From Muricea muricata (Eukaryota; Cnidaria; Anthozoa; Malacalcyonacea; Plexauridae), in assembly GCA_963855995.1 (NCBI GenBank), contig OY979730.1:5219341-5283340 (forward strand): a stretch of DNA of 64,000 nucleotides. The letters are read 5' to 3'. The notes under the pieces are model-generated. The model did not search any database. It saw only the letters and a list, made by a program, of their open reading frames with translations, and was not told the DNA's origin. Made by a program: the position numbers and the translations under genes. Shown one piece after another: positions 25,301-38,400 of this stretch (positions are counted from its first letter, which is position 1; each line of letters starts with the position of its first letter).

Positions 25301-28300
25301 TAAGTTGAGGGTCATCTGTTTCATTGTGGTTTTTTTATTATAGTCCATTTTATATAGGTTACTGTATCTTCATTTGTGTTTTTTCTTTTTAACAAAAATA
25401 TCTGTTGAAAACATGTACAATTTGAAAGTGGTCTGTTAAAAAGAAAAATACAAGTGAAGATACAGTAACCTATATAAAAGTGAATATAATACAAAACCCC
25501 ACAAGTGAAACAGTTGACCCAAATAAGACATTTTATGTTTATTGGATGCACATGAAACATGCTTTCCACTTAAAGGAAAACAATACTATCTTTATGTTTT
25601 TCTATATTGTTGGTTGAAAATATTATCAATTAATGTTTCAGTATTATCTGTGAGACTGTGACTCGTGTTGCTTTAGTTGTTAAAGGGGAAAATGAAGAAG
25701 TAAAAAATTACTCGAGAGTAAAGACGAAAGAGTCGAATTTGTTTGAAATGCTTCTTATGTTTAAATAAAATAGAGAATATTTTCTATGTATATTTTCATT
25801 TTTTATTAAATACGCATATTTCACCTATCTTCGTTTTGTAAAAGAAAGCGTAAAATAAACAATTGTGATAACTTGAACTTTTTCATTGATTCGAGTATAA
25901 AAACATCAGCTTGTCAAGCGTTTTCCACATACTTTTAGTGATATCTCGTATCGAGTAGAAAAACTTCAGTTGCTTGGAAAAAATCGGGGGATTTTTCCAC
26001 ATAGTTTTTTCCCCAATCGGATTTCTATTCTTGAATATAAACATTGAAGTAAAATAACAAACTAGCCGATCTCAGTATTGAAATAAAGCCTGACCGCGAC
26101 ACTGGAATTTTTTAAAGAATTTGATGCACAAATAAAAAAGGAAAAACTATTTAACGTTTAGGTCGGTCCGTACTAAAAAAATAGCCCGTGTTAGGAAAAC
26201 ATTTTTCCAGTACGGACCTCCCAGATGGTAAATAACGTATATGTATCTTGGATATCTACCATTCTATGTTGTCACATATTAGCTATCTAAAATATAAAAT
26301 ACTTGCAGTTAAGATTTTTGAAATTGGATATCTTTACGTGATTGTTATGTATTGGTGAACGTGACTCCCTGAAGACCATTCTATCATTATATACCTTGTC
26401 TCGCACCAACGTAACCTTTTTCCTCCTTCATCTTTTGCCATTTTCAATTCAGGGTATATAGACGCTTTTTTATGGACACAAATTCCTCAGGAAATTGCTC
26501 TGAAATAACTATTCGTATAATACCACACGTATGTGGGCCATTTGCGAACAAAATTAGATGCACGATACAGTAGGGCAGATATGGGTGATGGTTTATTTTC
26601 TTAAAAATATTTTGTTAGACACATAGTTGTAAAATTAATTTTATTTACTTTGCAGATTGGACAGTTGATTATCAACAGTGCTCCTTCATTTGCAGCTACT
26701 AAACAGCCAACACTACCAAGTCCAAGAAGGGATACGGTTTTTAGCGATGAAGCGCCAAGCACTGGTACAGATATTTCGCGTTGCATATAATAATAATAGG
26801 GACTTTAAGATACTGACAACGGACTACCAAAACATGTAAAATATAAAATTCAATATCTGAAGACAAAAAGTGTTACTATCGTAAACTTTACTTGAATGCT
26901 TTCATACTGGTTTCTGTTGTCAAAGTGTCGTTACTTAAGTCTTAAAAAGGTTGTTTAAAGCTAAAAATTATCGATGAAGTTGAAAATTGCGTAGTTGGTT
27001 TGCACGCTACCGTTCTTGATTCGCTTTGAGGACACAAAATACTGGATTTTCAGTCGTAGTCCTTACTACGACGGTTAAAAATATGCTCAAGGGGATATGT
27101 AAATTCCTTATGCATCAATACTGTCAACATAAAAGTATAAATGCATAAACAGAAGCATATAAAAACGCCATAATCTTGTGTTGTGAACGAACTTTTGGAA
27201 GGGAATTATTTGCATTTAGTCGTCCGTAGTGTTTGAGCGTGCTCGTAGTCCGTTGTCAGTATCTTAAAGTCCCTAATAGAGAGGTTAAGTACGGTCAGTG
27301 TCATTTTGTTGATGGTATTTCCCCGGTAAATGCATTTTTGTTGGAATGGACTACTCCATGATCTTCTGGGAAAGAGCAGTAAATACACAGGCGTTGATGC
27401 AAACTTCATAAACAATACGCTGCCCGTACCTGCTTATTAGAACCGTGCTATATCTTGACCTCTTAAATATAGAATAAAACATTTATTATTACCATGAAAA
27501 AATTATTGGATGCTGATTGGTTAACAGGACTACAATTATTTCTTTGATTGTACAGCAGTACAATTAATGTTTCAAAACAAAAAAAACGGCGGCAATTTTT
27601 TCAATAAACTGGAGGAAAAAGTACTGGAGAAATGCGAAGAAAAAATGCTCCAAAATTTTGGTTTAAAGAGAAAATATGATGTTGATATTGAAAATGTTTC
27701 AAAAACTTTTAAAGGTTGAACATTTGAGGTGTGCAATTTTGTCATGGTAATAACAAACGATAAATCATGCAATGTTACTCGTAGAATTTTGGATTAACAT
27801 AAAATACAAGATAGTGATTTAGCACAACACATTACTGAGATACTACACAAGAGATGCTATGACTAACTGCAGTTATTTTTATCTCCCTAATGGTAATATT
27901 AGAGCTTGTTTTTTCATTGGGCAAGAATCATTACTGATTTTATTTCTAGCTGTGTCTGATGAGAAACCATTGTCAAAAGAAGAAAGCTCGTTGCTGACTA
28001 AAGTTTTGCGGGCTAAATTAGTTGAATCAACAAAAGAGGTTGAAGTCCAACGCAAAGATCCCAAGTCGCCTTTGTATTCTGTTAAGTCATTTGAAGAGCT
28101 GCAATTGTATGTTGTGTGCTTCCATGATTATTCGATATGTTCGATTCGATTTTGATTTTATTTGATTTTAATAACTTGCCATTATATAAATAAATAAATA
28201 CCATGGAAGAATTTGAAGAAATTTGAAGAAACTTCTAGCTGTGCTTAACCCCTTTTATACGAACAAAACTTTGTGACAAATTTCATGTGTCTAACTATTT

Positions 28301-30919
28301 TTCGACCGTGTAAATTAAATTGTCGAAAATTCATTATTTACACAGTCAAAAAAACATTTGACGCATGAAATTTGTCAAAGAAAATTTGGTCGTGTAAAAG
28401 CGGCTTTGTAGATTTTAACTCTTTTTGCTTAGATTAAAGTTTATTTACAAAGGAAAATTGTCCAGTAGGAGTTCATCGTGTTTTATTTTAACAGAAGTGA
28501 AAAACTACGTAATGGTGTTTATGGTATGGGATTTAACTCGCCATCAAAAATCCAGGAAACTGCTTTACCGATGCTTTTGGCTGAACCGTAAGTAAACGTT
28601 CTTTTACTATTTAGTATGGCTTATATGCTTTTTGAGATACCAGGTTCAATGTTTTTGTAATTCTTTTGCAGACCCAGTAACATGATTGCTCAATCTCAAT
28701 CAGGAACTGGCAAAACCGCTGCGTTTGTTTTAGCAATGTTAAGCCGTGTTAGCCCTGAAAATCATTTTCCCCAGGTAATGGAGACTTGTAGAATTGTTGG
28801 CTTGCTTTGCAGGCATCGTTGATAGCAAAGGCTTCAAAATTTTCGCCATAGTAGGCACCTATGCCCAAAAAGTTCTGTGATAAGTGGTTTAATAATGTTC
28901 AAAACTTGTTTACACAAAAATAACTAACGGTCAGTCTTACTGCCTCCTACGTGAACCCTTGTGATAGACCACTTAGTTTTGTAATGTGATTTAGAGTACT
29001 GGTGTTTTCGCTACACCCCCCTCCCCCTCCTTGAGTTTACAGTTACCATCTACCTAACATACCTAATTCTATATACAGTGTTTTTTAATGTTTTATTTTT
29101 CAGGTAATTTGTCTTTCGCCAACCATGGAACTAGCAAAGCAAACTGGAGAAGTGGCTGCAAGAATGGGAAAATATTGTGAAGAAATTAAAATTGCATACG
29201 CTGTCAGAGGAAATCGTCGTAAGTAAACAATCTTTCAAGTTTCATCCGGTTGATTCGTCATACTTCAAGGGAGGGTGATGTGATTGTTGTGTTTGAGAAT
29301 CTTATTAGTTGTTGTATTGTAAAATAGTTGCTCGTGGTGAAAAAGTAACAGCCCATATTATTTTTGGTACACCTGGAACATTGCTGGATTGGATATTAAA
29401 GATCAGAGCTTTTGACCCAAAGAGAATTAGAGTTTTTGTCCTTGACGAGGCTGATGTTATGATTGATACACAAGGACACAAAGATCAGTCCATTAGAATA
29501 CACAGGTAGGCTTTATGGCATTTATCAAATGACCATCCACTTGGTTAACATAATATTATATAAATTGTAGTAAGTTGTGAAATACTGTGTGAAAGTGCCT
29601 TTGAATACTGTTATGGAATACTCAATTCTTAATTTAATATTTTAAAATCAACGTCATTACATTAATGCACTTGATATTTCATGAGTAACAAATACCATTA
29701 ATTTTATAGCCTAATTAACCTAGGTTAACATTTGGTAGTACACCGAAAATATCAATATTTAAACGTTCATAATTTTCTTACTGCAATTGATCGAGATTTT
29801 ATTTTCTTTAATGGCTTTGGTTCAACGTAGATTTTTACCCAAAGAATGTCAGATGTTGCTATTCTCTGCAACCTATGATGACGAAGTTATGAAGTTTGCA
29901 GAAAGTATTATACCAGAGCCAATAGTCATCCGTCTGAGAAGAGAAGAAGAAAGCTTGGATAATATCCGACAGTTTTATGTCAAATGCACTGGAATGGAAC
30001 AAAAGTTTGAAGCTCTAAGTAACATGTATGGAGTCATTTCTATCGGACAGTGTATTGTTTTTTGTCACGTAAGTGCCTTTTTTGTATCGAATAGAGGAAA
30101 CACAATTTCAAAATCTATAAAACCGCCCTTTGCCAAAAAACAAGCTTGCGTTTCGGTTGATCACTGGGGAACTTATGAATCCGGTCCAGACTAGACGCGA
30201 TTTGTCAACACGACGCGAATTTTTTATTTTCAACGTCCTTTAACTTTAATGATTTTCTATTTTTCGCCAATCTTCGGAAGCCATTTAATGTACATACATA
30301 GCAAAATTTCTTTCTGTTGATGGTTTTATTTGCCCTTGAAAATTGAAAAATTGCGTCGTCATGTCGCGTCCGGGTCTGTTGGCCTTTGCTGGTGAAGGTA
30401 GAGTGTGGTCTTTTTTTCGTTGCCAGTGTAAACAAAAAACTGTCATGAGATGTATAATTGTGAACATATCCTAAAGCTTTACAATGCAAATTTGACTTTC
30501 AGACAAGGAGAGCTGCAACGTGGCTGAGTGAGAAAATGGCTAGCGAAGGTCATTCAGTTGCTCTGTTAACAGGAGAGATTACAGTGGAGCAAAGGGTCGC
30601 TGTTCTTAACCGCTTTCGTGACGGCAAGGAGAAGCTAATGATTACAACCAACGTATGCGCCCGCGGTATTGATATCGAGGCAGTGTCAGTGGTTGTAAAT
30701 TATGATCTGCCCCTAGACAAGTTTGCGGCTCCTGATTTTGAAACCTACCTGCATAGAATCGGCAGAACTGGACGATTTGGTCGTTATGGTCTCGCTGTAA
30801 ATTTTGTGAACGAGGGCCGTGATTTACCCGTGTTGAAGAAAATAGAGGAACATTTTGGACGACCAATTGAAGAACTCAATACGAATGATGTAAATGCTCT
30901 TGAGAAGTTGAACGATTAA
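22328..30919 (+). CDS. DDX19: DEAD-box RNA helicase, DDX19/DDX25 (Dbp5) family
   Basis: Nine coding exons: 22328-22381, 26656-26764, 27950-28106, 28496-28587, 28672-28774, 29104-29218, 29328-29505, 29831-30068 and 30503-30919. All have GT-AG junctions and compatible phases, apart from a possible one-base uncertainty in the A-run near 28500. The protein is an ATP-dependent RNA helicase that in other eukaryotes acts at the nuclear pore in mRNA export. Motifs in order: N-terminus [27 protein letters not shown] motif GFNSPSKIQ, motif [38 protein letters not shown] with the DTQGH extension specific to this subfamily, [19 protein letters not shown] and [13 protein letters not shown]. All catalytic residues look intact. 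Length is close to the 450-480 residues usual for the family. Intron 1 is 4.3 kb and holds a LINE remnant; intron 2 holds a MITE. The choice between DDX19 and DDX25 cannot be made from this sequence, and an invertebrate would usually have one pre-duplication gene. Confidence 0.95.
23580..25130 (-). mobile_element. LINE remnant in intron 1 of the helicase gene
   Basis: The minus strand shows scattered RT-like blocks with many stops and shifts: [15 protein letters not shown] near 25000, a block resembling the RT B/C region (QRPLTQLI, near 24520, from an AFDTINH-like motif), NDIHPCS near 24420, and a C-terminal block with [10 protein letters not shown] near 23790. The order and orientation fit a CR1/L2 or Jockey-type non-LTR RT running antisense to the helicase gene. 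Too degraded to assign a clade. Confidence 0.6.
25347..25480. repeat. Foldback repeat with 45-bp arms
   Basis: TTTTATATAGGTTACTGTAT and its complement pair across 45 bases, with a 42-base loop. Arms are almost identical. It lies in intron 1 of the helicase gene. Confidence 0.85.
26799..27273 (+). mobile_element. Non-autonomous DNA transposon (MITE), copy 2
   Basis: About 475 bp, the same element as at 8864-9355 in the same orientation, with GGGACTTTAAGATACTGAC ends. Here both flanks read TA next to the element, which would fit a TA target. It lies in intron 2 of the helicase gene, 35 bases after exon 2. Small indels account for the length difference from copy 1. Confidence 0.88.
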
Positions 30920-30984
30920 TTTGGTTGAAGCATAGAAGAAAGCTAAAATTTGTCGACGAATGCATACAAACCAACGTTCCAGTT

Positions 30985-31048
30985 TTTGTTGTTTATAGAA
31001 ATGTTATGTTGTTTATAGAAATATTTTGTTGTTTATAGAAATATTTTG
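30985..31048. repeat. 21-bp tandem repeat in the helicase 3' UTR region
   Basis: Three units of about TGTTGTTTATAGAAATATTTT lie 65 bases after the helicase stop codon. Confidence 0.85.
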
Positions 31049-31419
31049 AATTTAATAGTATTAAATTAGTATTTATAAGATAAGAAACATTGAGGCTGAC
31101 TTACTTATAATCATTTACTTTTTCCCAGTGTATTCAAACACAAATAAACTATCAAAAGAACTGTATTCTGTAGTGTATGATTTTCTACATATTGTTAGTG
31201 GTGATGAACAAATTTGGTATTTATTACATCTCTTTACGTAAATACTCAATACTCGTAATACCAAAGAATAGTTTAAGTCATAATTTTACAAATATAAATG
31301 AAGAAACATGATTAAATTAATTGAGCTTATATACACTAGATTATATACATATATACTACACTGTAAAAGTGCAGTTAAATATGATCAATTATTTTTAATC
31401 CATCGATTACCTCATGATA

Positions 31420-33731
31420 TATTGTATACTTGAGATGATATATTGTATGCTTAAACGAATAGCTGATAAGATACGACTAGGATATAAGGATGTGAGGAGA
31501 TATAAAAACTATGACTCAGGGACTTTTAAGACAGAATTGTCTCAACTTCCGTTTCACGAAATTTGTCGTATAAACGATGTAAATGACAAAATTGAGTTTT
31601 TTAATCAATTATTTATAAATACCTGGGACAAGCAAGCACCTGTGTAGCGTGTTAGAATAAAAGGTAAAACTAATAAGTTCATCAATAATAATTTCATCAG
31701 AAATTAAGAGACAAAAGTTTGAAAGCTTTTCGTTTCTCACGTGAAGAGGAAGATTGGACTGCCTATAAGTTATTAAGGAACACTTCATCTATAAGAGCAG
31801 CAGAATCCGACTATGCTAAGAAGCAAATTGAGATGTGTAAAAGTGACGCAAGATCTATGTGGAAGGTGATTAGGGGGTTTGTGCCGAGTAAAGATTCAGA
31901 AAAAACTATTTACAAAAAAAATCATAAGATATTAGCCAATGAGTTTAATGAATACTTTGCTTCTGTGGGGAAGATTACAGCCAATAAAGTGAAGACATTA
32001 GCGGAGATCAACAATATTCAGATAACGACCGATTCACCACCTGTGATGCTTCGAGCTTCCTATGATATGTTTGAATTTAGAACAGTTACATCTGGTGAAG
32101 TTAGAAGAATTATTGTTGATAGTCCATCGAATAGAGCTCCAGGTGTCGACAACATAAATATTCACTTGAAGTGGTTTTAGACGCTATTACGGATATTGTC
32201 AATTCTTCGTTGATGTCGTCGACATATCCTTCAGTGTGGAAGATGGCAGAAGTAATTTCGCTACACAAGGATGGGGATCCTGAAATTGCCCAAAATAACC
32301 GACTAATCTCACTGCTATCTTGCCTGTCAAAAATATGCGACAAAGTTGTTTTGAACCATTATACAGAATATCTAACAAAATATAAATTAATGACGAGACG
32401 TCAAAGTGGTAATCGAAATAACCATTCGACGGAGACGCTCAACATTGCAGTGACGGACCTGTTGTTGGAAGCAATTGATAATAAGCAATTGTCTGTTGTC
32501 ATGCATATATTCTTGGATATGTCTAAAGTTTTTGATAGTGTCCGTCACGGTATTTTGCTTCAAAGAATGTTAAATCTTGGAGTATCACCTGCAGTTTATA
32601 CATGGTTCAAAAGCTATTTATCTGACAGACGGCAGTATGTAAGAATTGAAACTACCACTTCGGCTCCTGTTACATTGTCACATGGAATCCCTCAGGGCTC
32701 CGTGCTATCACCGTTTTTATTTAATATATACACAAACAGTTTGCCGTCGGTTCCTGAAAGTTGTAGTCTTGAATCGTAGTCTACATAGAGTTTTCGAATG
32801 GTGTTGCAGAAACAGTCTTCTAGTAAATCCAGAAAAGACCAAAACATTAGTGGTCGGTACTAGGCAACTCATGAATCCACTAGAAGCCCCAGTCCACATT
32901 AATTTTATGGGGGAAGGTCTGATCCCAGTGATGGAGGTTAAAGATTTGGGTATGTTTCTGGATTCCTATTTAACGTACGACAAGCCATACAAGCTTTATC
33001 AGCATCGTGCATCTCCAAATTGCGTCAGATTGGTCGGTTGAAGCACAACGCCGATCAGCAAACACTTGCTACCATTATTAACACATTAGTTATGAGCAAA
33101 ATTATTGCTTTTCAGTGTGGTCTAACACCTCGGATAGCAATATCAAGAAGATTCAATTAATTCAAAACTATGCAGCTCGATTGATTACAGGGGCATCCAA
33201 GTACGATCATATATCTCCAACTATAGATACACTCGGATGGTTGACAATCAAAGAACATCTAGAATATGGAGATGCACTTCTAACATTTGAATGTATTAAT
33301 AATATAGCTCCACCATATTTATGTGACAAGTTTGTAGAACGAAATAGAATCCATAATCGGGATACCAGAAGAAACGGAGATTCCAAAGTGTAAGACGTCA
33401 AGTGGTCAGCGTTCATTTAAATACAGAGGGACAAATATTTGGAATGGCCTGAATGCAGAACTGAAGTCAATTAGCAATTTGAACTGTTTTAAGACAAAAG
33501 TTAAGAAAAGTCTTATTGAGAAGCGACGACTTTCTATCTTGAAATCTTAACTTATGTATAAATTATTATAATTATTTAGTGTAATTATAGTAAAAATTGC
33601 TGTAAGTATAACTCAGTTCACTGAACTCAGCTTGTCAACTGTAAATTTTATATATTTTTAAATCCTTGTAAATTGCCATTGGAGAGCCCTTTATGGGAAT
33701 GTCAATTAATAAATTCAATTCAATTCAACCT
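31420..33731 (+). mobile_element. 5'-truncated, broken CR1/Jockey-like LINE
   Basis: Plus-strand frames in sequence give a linker (YKDVRRYKNYDSGTF), the RT start (TSGEVRRIIVDSPSNRAPG), fingers and palm (SVWKMAEVISLHKDGDP, RLISLLSCLSKICDKV, FLDMSKVFDSVRHGILL, HGIPQGSVLSPFLFNIYTN) and a thumb/C-terminal part (NYAARLITGASKYDHISP). There are stops and shifts near 31646, 32165, 32778, 33040 and 33393. The YxDD catalytic motif, expected between about 32760 and 32790, is missing because of a deletion. The endonuclease domain is absent. The 3' end is a short (AATTC)n tail at 33709-33727. The element is inactive. Confidence 0.88.
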
Positions 33732-34501
33732 CATCGAGAGCAATCACTTTAATAAAACAATTTCGACAATTAAAGTTAAACAAACTACAATGTAGAGATA
33801 ATAAATTTAGGTTTGCATACGTTCACTAATGTGTTTAAAACTCGCGTCTATATGCGGACTTTTGTCGCGCTATATTGTTGTATATGTTCTTGTTACAATA
33901 CATCTTTAAAAAATCACATAATCTTTTCACTAGGATTGTCTTCATTGATTCGAAACAGACTACAAATTAGAGAACACCTTTTTAGAAAACAGAGAAATTC
34001 AACATTGCACATATAAATTTAGACACAATCACTGCAGTGATTTAGACTCATAATCACTTACTGTTAATGTAAAGTCTGTGATATTCTTTAGCAAATATTG
34101 TAGTACACAATATGGAGAATCTGGAGTTTTGGCTACTAAAATCGCTATAATTTTGGAACAAACCTGCAGATTTTCTTTCTACGGCTAAAGCTTATACTTA
34201 AAGGTTTGTGGAAGTATTCATTTTCGTAAAAGTGCTTAAGTTAATAATGTCAGCTGTAAAAGGTGGTTGAAGGAGCCAGGAGTGGAGTGGCTGAGCCTCT
34301 AAGGCTGTTAAAGTGTATTAATACTTCACAAACGGCAACGCTATTTAATACTTTACACGATCTTCGGTTCAGTTATTTTGAATAAACCGAAAAAAAAACA
34401 TTGCAGAACTCGCTATGGTAATTATGCGTTTAAACGAAATTCAGTTCATGAGCATAATTACCATACAAGTGGGGCAATGTTTGCTTGTCAAGTCAACATA
34501 A

Positions 34502-35231
34502 AGTGTACCCTTTGTGAGTAACCTGACCAGGCTACTTTTAATGCAAAAGCGCGATGTGCGGGCAATTACAAACGCGTATTATCGTGCACATACAAAACCA
34601 CTCTTTTTGCAGCTAGGCGTGTTGGATATATACCAAATAAATACTTTTTACACAGCTAATTTTATGTTTTTATACCATAGCCATTCTCTACCTTCGTCAC
34701 TTAACACGTTATTTGTTACAGGAAATCAAATACATACACATGATACAAGACATGCATCCGATTATCGTACTCACGCTTGCAAAACTAGTGTTAAACAATT
34801 TACTATATTATTTCGGGGACCAAAATTGTGGAATTCATTACCAAAAGATATTGTTAATCAAGAGACTTCGAGCTGTTTCAGGAACAGAATGATTAAATTT
34901 CCATTGGAAAAGTCATCCTAAATTATGGATAAAAACATATATAATTTTGTGTTGCCTAATAATACTAATAAAGTAATATTATAATTATATTATAAGTAAC
35001 TTTTAATAGATAATCCCTTATTACGAGGTGACCTCCCTTGTACAAGCCTGGTGGTTTCTGGAGGTCTCCTCGCCATACTACGTCTACGTTATTTCTATCA
35101 TAGTTACTTCTTGATCTAATTATGACTTTATATACTATTTATTATGTCTACTACATGCTATTTTTTTTTTTTATGGCAAATATATATATTATTATTATTA
35201 TTATTATTATCATATATATTATTATTAGTAT
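34502..35231 (+). mobile_element. LINE C-terminal fragment with 3' UTR and ATT tail
   Basis: The open frame 34514-34921 matches the C-terminal end of L2/CR1-like RT proteins: LLLMQKRDVRAITNAYYRAH, NTFYTANFMFLYHSHSLP, DTRHASDYRTHACKT and FRGPKLWNSLPKDI. It is followed by a 3' UTR with a GAGGTGACCTCCCTTG...GGAGGTCTCCTCGC block, then a (TTA/ATT)n tail at 35184-35231. This is a different family from the LINE just upstream. Only the end of the element is present. Confidence 0.85.
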
Positions 35232-35412
35232 ATAAACAATTGATTTTTGATTTGTTCATCTGACAATTTTGAAATTCACAAGGTCAACATGTGCAGGACT
35301 TATTTGTTCATGACACTAAAACTGGTGCACAAAATGGCGTGGATTTGTTCAGTTGACTGACCTCTGTGGACTTGCGATTTTGTAGAATCATTTTATTTAG
35401 TCTTTACTACAG

Positions 35413-38400
35413 CTCCTAGCCAACCTCCACTGGACGTAACTTTCGGATCTCGCACTAAACACTCGTTGTCAGTATCCTGGAAGGCTCCGGATGAACGTTT
35501 TAGGAATTGTAAGTAATTCGACCTGCATTGAACGAGATACGACACTGACCTACACTATCAACAACCTGGGCCCCTCGGCGAAATACTTTGTGACACTCTC
35601 AGCTGGTACAAGTGGTGGTTTTGGGCCAAAGAGTCCAGAATTCCATAAAATAACAAATGAAGGTAAATATTAAAAAATAAATACCGATATAGATTTGGTC
35701 TTTAACATTGCCGCTTTTGATGACCGTCTGTCTAAAAGTCATCTAAATATCCAATGGAAGAAAACCAGGATAGGCTAATCATGGGCAGAACGACAACTGT
35801 TTTGGGTGAAAGATTTAAAAAGACCATTTACTGTACCTTCTTTAAGCAGGGAATGATGTTCGTTGAACAGCTATTTTAAAAATAAAACTGGCACTAAAAT
35901 TGGAATTTGTAAAATTTCACGTACAAGGTTTCAAATGTTGAGCAAGATATTGTATTATTACGTTTATAGAGCCTGTGAAACCCGTGGCGATCTCTAATAC
36001 AAGCTTAATAGAAATTAGAAAAGGAGCAGCCGAGTAAGTATTAGGTATGATTTATTAACTCACTTAAAGGGCGTTGGTCTTAAAATTTTGATTTTTTCAT
36101 GTGATAGAGCATGAAACAATAAGCCGATCGGCCGTGCAATGGACTATCTATTTTAGTTTTGAAGTTACATGCAAAAATGTAGGAAATATATATTGCTGAT
36201 TCAGCAAGTTGAGCAATTATGTTTAATGAATACATAACTGAGCATAGCTCAATTATTCACTCAAACTCAATAAAACTTTGCACACCGATACCACATGACA
36301 AGATGCATCAAAAAACATTCCTAATTTTGTTGCCAAGGTAACACTGTTCTCCCTAGGCCCCTGATACCGAATTTTTATAACTTTATTCACGTGAACATTT
36401 ATTCACGTGAACATTTTTTTCTGAACAATGATCTTCTTATCCAGGTATGCATAAGTATAATTTTCTGATATTATATTGTTTTAACCAGTTACAGTATACA
36501 GTTGTTTTATAAAAACCATGCGTAGGGCCTAGGGATCTTGGCAACAACGTTAGAAATGTTTTTTCGTTGCGTCTTGCAATGCAGTATCTGTGTGCAAAAT
36601 TTTATTGAGTTTGAGTCAATAATAACTGAGCTACGGTCGGTTATGTATTTATTAAACATTCAATCCAAATAGTGACGTCACAACTTTTGCTGAATCAGCA
36701 ATTTATAGTTTGTACATTTTTGCAAATGACTTCGCAACAAAAAGAGATTGTCTACTACAGTAAACGGCCAATCGGCTTATTTTTTCATGCTCTTTCACAT
36801 GAAGCAATAAAAAGAAATTATTGCCAATGTCCTTTAATCGACATCATTTCAAGTACTTCAAAGTAATAAAGGAAGTGCAGATTGCAAGTGCAACTAAATC
36901 ACGCACTATGACTATGTTCGCTGTTTCAGAAGAGACAAACCTTTGTTTGCAAACTACGAATAAATTAAAATGCTAATTGCAGTGCATTGTTTGAAACAAA
37001 TGTGGGCATTGTTGTATTTATAGGAGCGCAATGGTTATCATCACGCAAGTGGGCAAAGGGAGCCAACAGCCAGTTGAAGAGATTAGAACAAGTAATTTGA
37101 TATCCTTATGTGAACAACACACAACGTCCATACGTTACTGCTTATTTAAAAGCTGATTATATACATTGTAGACGTTCGTAATCGGCGATGGCAACGAGTA
37201 TAATTCTGAGAAAGCAAATTACGTCAACCAACCACTTAAAGAGAATACAAGTTCGTGAGATTTTTTGAAAGCAAGGTTAGTAAAGATGAATATATTTATG
37301 AAAACGATGATCTCATATTGAGGTATGAAATAAACAAATATTTTCTGATAGGAGTCGTACTGCTCGACAGAATGGAGCAAGAGTGTCAAGACAGTGGTAA
37401 GGCCTCAAGGTAAATTTTCTTCAGGTGGTATTGATGATCATTAGCAAGGTGTATACATCTACCAAAATACATTCTATCCATCTGGGATGTACTGGGACGC
37501 GTTTTTGGGAACATTTTGAATACTAAAACTGCGGAAATACGATTTAATATAAGCTAGCAAGTTCTTACAAGCGTAAGTGTCTCAATATCCTATCTCAATA
37601 TTATCTCAATTACTACGCGCACCCCTCCCCCCCCCCACCTCTCGTACTTCGGTGCGCCCTCTTTTTCACTTAGCTAGCCACTGCGCAAATAAAAACCTCA
37701 ACGCATCTATAGCTGTATTGATGGGAAATCAGCAAAGTTGAAGGAAGCCTTTAAGCTAAAACTGGAGCAGGAAAATGCCTCGTCGTTGCTGAGAAAAAGT
37801 CTCAAAGATTGTTTGCAATATTAGCATTAATAGTACCAAGTCGCCCACATCAGCGTCGACTTCAGATGCAGCCAGAATGCCGGCGTGTATGGCGTTACTT
37901 GTCATATTCGATGAAATACAAACGAAGGAATGAATCAAAGGTGGTCAATATGCCAATGGAGATAGTCGATGCTGCACAGGAATCGCTGCCAATCGATCAG
38001 GTAAATAATTTTGATCATGATGCATTTGATCCCGTTTCAAATCATTTTAGAATTATGCATGATGGAAGTGCGACAGCTTTTTGTAAGTCAATCTACTTTT
38101 CAGTGGCCTTCTGAAAGGAGGGGCGTCCCCCCCCCCACACACACAGCGAGGATATTTAGGGGACACCAAAGCATAAAGGGGGCAAATACAAAAATCTAAA
38201 TTTTGTTAAATCAAATAAACAGGAACAGTTTTAATAATGAGATCTGCAAAAGGGTAACTGTATGACATTTTATGACCTCCATTCAATGTAGTAAATGTCT
38301 TGGGACAGTTGTAAAACTACAGCTCTTAAGATATAACCCTTCCTATGTTTCTTTCAATCATTAATACAAAATTTTTCCTTATTTTACTGACAATAAATTT

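Noticed and set aside
30205..30489. Minus-strand frame of 94 codons in the last helicase intron
   Set aside because: No motif, and it lies inside a well-supported intron between helicase exons 8 and 9.
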